Assembly (NCBI GenBank): GCA_002869065.1
Contig: PKTR01000001.1
Coordinates: 19,118-83,117 of the forward strand
From: Hyphomicrobiales bacterium
GTDB lineage: Bacteria > Pseudomonadota > Alphaproteobacteria > Rhizobiales > Rhodobiaceae
DNA length: 64,000 nucleotides
Direction: 5' to 3'
The notes beneath the pieces were generated by a model that was given only the letters and a program-made list of their open reading frames with translations, did not search any database and was not told the DNA's origin. Positions 62,616 to 64,000 of this stretch are shown in pieces (position 1 is the first letter of the stretch; each line of letters starts with the position of its first letter). The translations under genes were made by a program, and so were the position numbers.

Positions 62616-62966
62616 TCAGACCGGCTGGGCCGGATTTGTCGGGGCGGGCGAGACTTTGCCAGCGGGTTCGGTGGATGCCGGCACCGGCGCCGGTGCGGCA
62701 GTTTCGTCGTCGTTCAGATACTCGTAGAGCGCCTTGGCGCTTGCCTTGGCCTTGTTGGAGAAGGCGTTCGCCGCGCTCTGGCCGGTTTCGCAGGTCGCCG
62801 GATTGCGCTCGCAGAAGCCGGAAATGTCAGAATAGATCGATTGCGCCGCGCCGATTGCTTCCCACGTCGAGATGTCGGTCTGGGCGGTGTTGTCGCTGGT
62901 ATCCGGTTCGATCGGAAGTACCGCGATCAGAAGGCAAAGCCAAAAAGCCGTGCGAATAAGAGACAT
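62616..62966 (-). CDS. DUF5330-like exported small protein
   Basis: 116 residues. It has an N-terminal signal or anchor (MSLIRTAFWLCLLIAVLP), then DTSDNTAQTDISTWEAIGAA and two cysteines (GFCERNPATCETG) with QSAANAFSNKAKASAKALYEYL, the DUF5330 core; the tail is Pro/Ala-rich. It is a Rhizobiales-restricted family of unknown function. Confidence 0.8.
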   Translation of the reverse strand: MSLIRTAFWLCLLIAVLPIEPDTSDNTAQTDISTWEAIGAAQSIYSDISGFCERNPATCETGQSAANAFSNKAKASAKALYEYLNDDETAAPAPVPASTEPAGKVSPAPTNPAQPV

Positions 62967-63420
62967 AGTTCTGCCCTTTCTCTTAGAAGATCGACTACTT
63001 GTTTTGTTTTTGCGTCGACTGGGGATGTTCTAACAAACAGGACTGAAAAAATATTTGGGAATACCGCCGTGATTTTCCGAAAATTCTGAGAAAGATCGAA
63101 TTTAACTTGAAGAAAATTTGCCGAAAAAACGATTCAAATTTTCATCAAATTCTATCGGCCGGAGAGAAGTTGCGGCTTTCTATGCACTTCTCGGAATCTC
63201 GCGATTCGCCGCGCGCCGCCATTCGGTGCCGCCCGACGCCCTTTCGCGGGTTCATGTGGGTAAAAACGCAAGGTGCCATTAACCACGATTGGAAAAAGGC
63301 CCTATCGGGGACCCGAAAAGACCATTCCCAGGCCCCGATCGCGACAGTCGTACCCGCCGATTTTAGCGTTCCTTAAGTCCCCGGTGGGACGATCATCCAA
63401 CTCATAAGGACAGGGGCGGC
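62967..63420. other. AT-rich intergenic region with GANTC sites before the DivJ-like gene
   Basis: About 450 nt with no gene. It is AT-rich around 63040-63170. GANTC (CcrM) sites occur at 63131-63135, 63194-63198 and 63203-63207. No clear CtrA box (TTAA-N7-TTAA) was found. Confidence 0.5.
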
Positions 63421-64000
63421 GTGCCGGGAGCACGTCGGATCGGTAAGTTGTCGCGTAACCCAATGTTTGGCCAGATCGGGCGCTTCGTGGATGGGCTGGT
63501 CCATCCCTCGGTGGCCGATGATGCTCTCGTTGCCGCTCGGCACCGGGCCTTTATCGCGGCCAATCTGCTTGGTGGGCTTTGCGCGCTGGCGATCCTCCCG
63601 CTCTATCTTGCCTGGATCGGTACGATCAACGGCCACGCGGTCGTTTCGTTCGCATTTCTCGCCGCGCAGGCGCCGATCGGACTTTTCCTCTCTCGCACAG
63701 GGCGATTTGAAGCCGCATCGCTCGCTGGTTCGGTTGCCTTCGCCGGGCTTATCGCCTGGGTGGCGATGCTGACTGGCGGTCTGACCTCTCCGGCACTGCT
63801 TTGGCTGGTTCTGGTTCCCGTCGAGGGGGCATTGTCGGGTTCGCGCCGCGTGATCTTCGGTTCGATGCTCGTCGCGGCGGCCGGGCTGACCGGCGTTGCG
63901 GTCTCACAAGCGAGTGGGTTGATGCCGGGCGCCTTCTGGCTGATGCAGCCGATCTGGGTCGCTCAGTTCTGCATCGTTCTTGCCGGACTTCTTTATGGCG
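63421..64000 (+). CDS. DivJ-like sensor kinase, N-terminal part (3' end beyond window)
   Basis: Translating from the GTG at 63421 (or the ATG at 63463) gives an open frame to the window end (193 residues seen). It has FGQIGRFVDGLVHPSVADDA, RHRAFIAANLLGGLCALAIL and at least five hydrophobic segments (LCALAILPLYLAWI, VVSFAFLAAQAPIGLFL, SVAFAGLIAWVAMLTGGL, ALLWLVLVP, FCIVLAGLLYG). Together these resemble the membrane part of rhizobial DivJ/PdhS-type cell-cycle kinases. The kinase domain is not in the window, so the call is by likeness only. AAGGA and GGGG stand before the GTG. Confidence 0.6.
   Translation, partial: MPGARRIGKLSRNPMFGQIGRFVDGLVHPSVADDALVAARHRAFIAANLLGGLCALAILPLYLAWIGTINGHAVVSFAFLAAQAPIGLFLSRTGRFEAASLAGSVAFAGLIAWVAMLTGGLTSPALLWLVLVPVEGALSGSRRVIFGSMLVAAAGLTGVAVSQASGLMPGAFWLMQPIWVAQFCIVLAGLLYG

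Noticed and set aside
1..64000. CRISPR arrays, insertion sequences, prophage, tRNA or rRNA genes
   Set aside because: No regularly spaced repeats, transposase or phage-like proteins, or tRNA-like sequences were recognised on reading; a covariance-model scan could still find a small RNA.

Overview
The window is high-GC alphaproteobacterial DNA, most likely Hyphomicrobiales (Rhizobiales). The pointers are a MucR/Ros regulator, a SufE, a solitary DnaA C-terminal-type HTH protein followed by a DUF6456-like protein, a DUF5330-like protein, a twin-arginine repeat protein of the TIGR03808 kind, an R. etli-type asparaginase and a DivJ-like kinase start. I do not name a genus. I saw no rRNA, tRNA, IS element, phage gene or CRISPR array.

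Layout. 1-2471: an ABC exporter pair (minus strand) and an L,D-transpeptidase. 2755-14425: a tightly coupled 14-gene operon on the plus strand. Thirteen genes encode an Mbx/Mbs-type respiratory complex, made of Mrp-antiporter-like subunits plus NuoH, B, C, D and I homologues. The NuoI-like protein is fused to a GltD-like NAD(P)H oxidoreductase, and the last gene encodes a rubrerythrin-like diiron protein. The catalytic subunit keeps only one cysteine of each [NiFe] CxxC motif; the others are acidic. This is the most unusual system in the window. 14896-18822: an FCD-GntR regulator and a TRAP transporter. 18928-24841: a lytic transglycosylase, an ornithine-cyclodeaminase-family enzyme, a hydroxypyruvate-isomerase-like enzyme, a 2-hydroxyacid dehydrogenase, a GFA-family protein and a CelD/FemAB-like acyltransferase. 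25091-36347: asparaginase, a TAT repeat protein, MeaB, a lipoprotein, YbjQ, a soluble chemoreceptor and both methylmalonyl-CoA mutase subunits. 36649-52636: housekeeping and stress genes (HerA-like ATPase, M20 peptidase, SodB, response regulator, Kef-type antiporter, oligopeptidase B), two tandem Cys-containing small paralogues, and a Crp/Fnr gene broken by one in-frame TAG. 52915-58839: a second, conventional mrpABCDEFG operon. 59198-64000: MucR, the DnaA-HTH/DUF6456 pair, SufE, DUF5330 and the start of a DivJ-like kinase.

How the parts fit. The Mbx-like complex probably couples redox chemistry between NAD(P)H, iron-sulfur carriers and an unknown acceptor to H+ or Na+ movement, while the separate Mrp operon does ordinary Na+(K+)/H+ antiport. 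MeaB lies about 3.7 kb from methylmalonyl-CoA mutase and would serve it in propionyl-CoA metabolism. Two genes (26182-27549 and 29472-29792) appear to need non-canonical AUC and AUU start codons; one of them also has its ribosome-binding site inside a hairpin.
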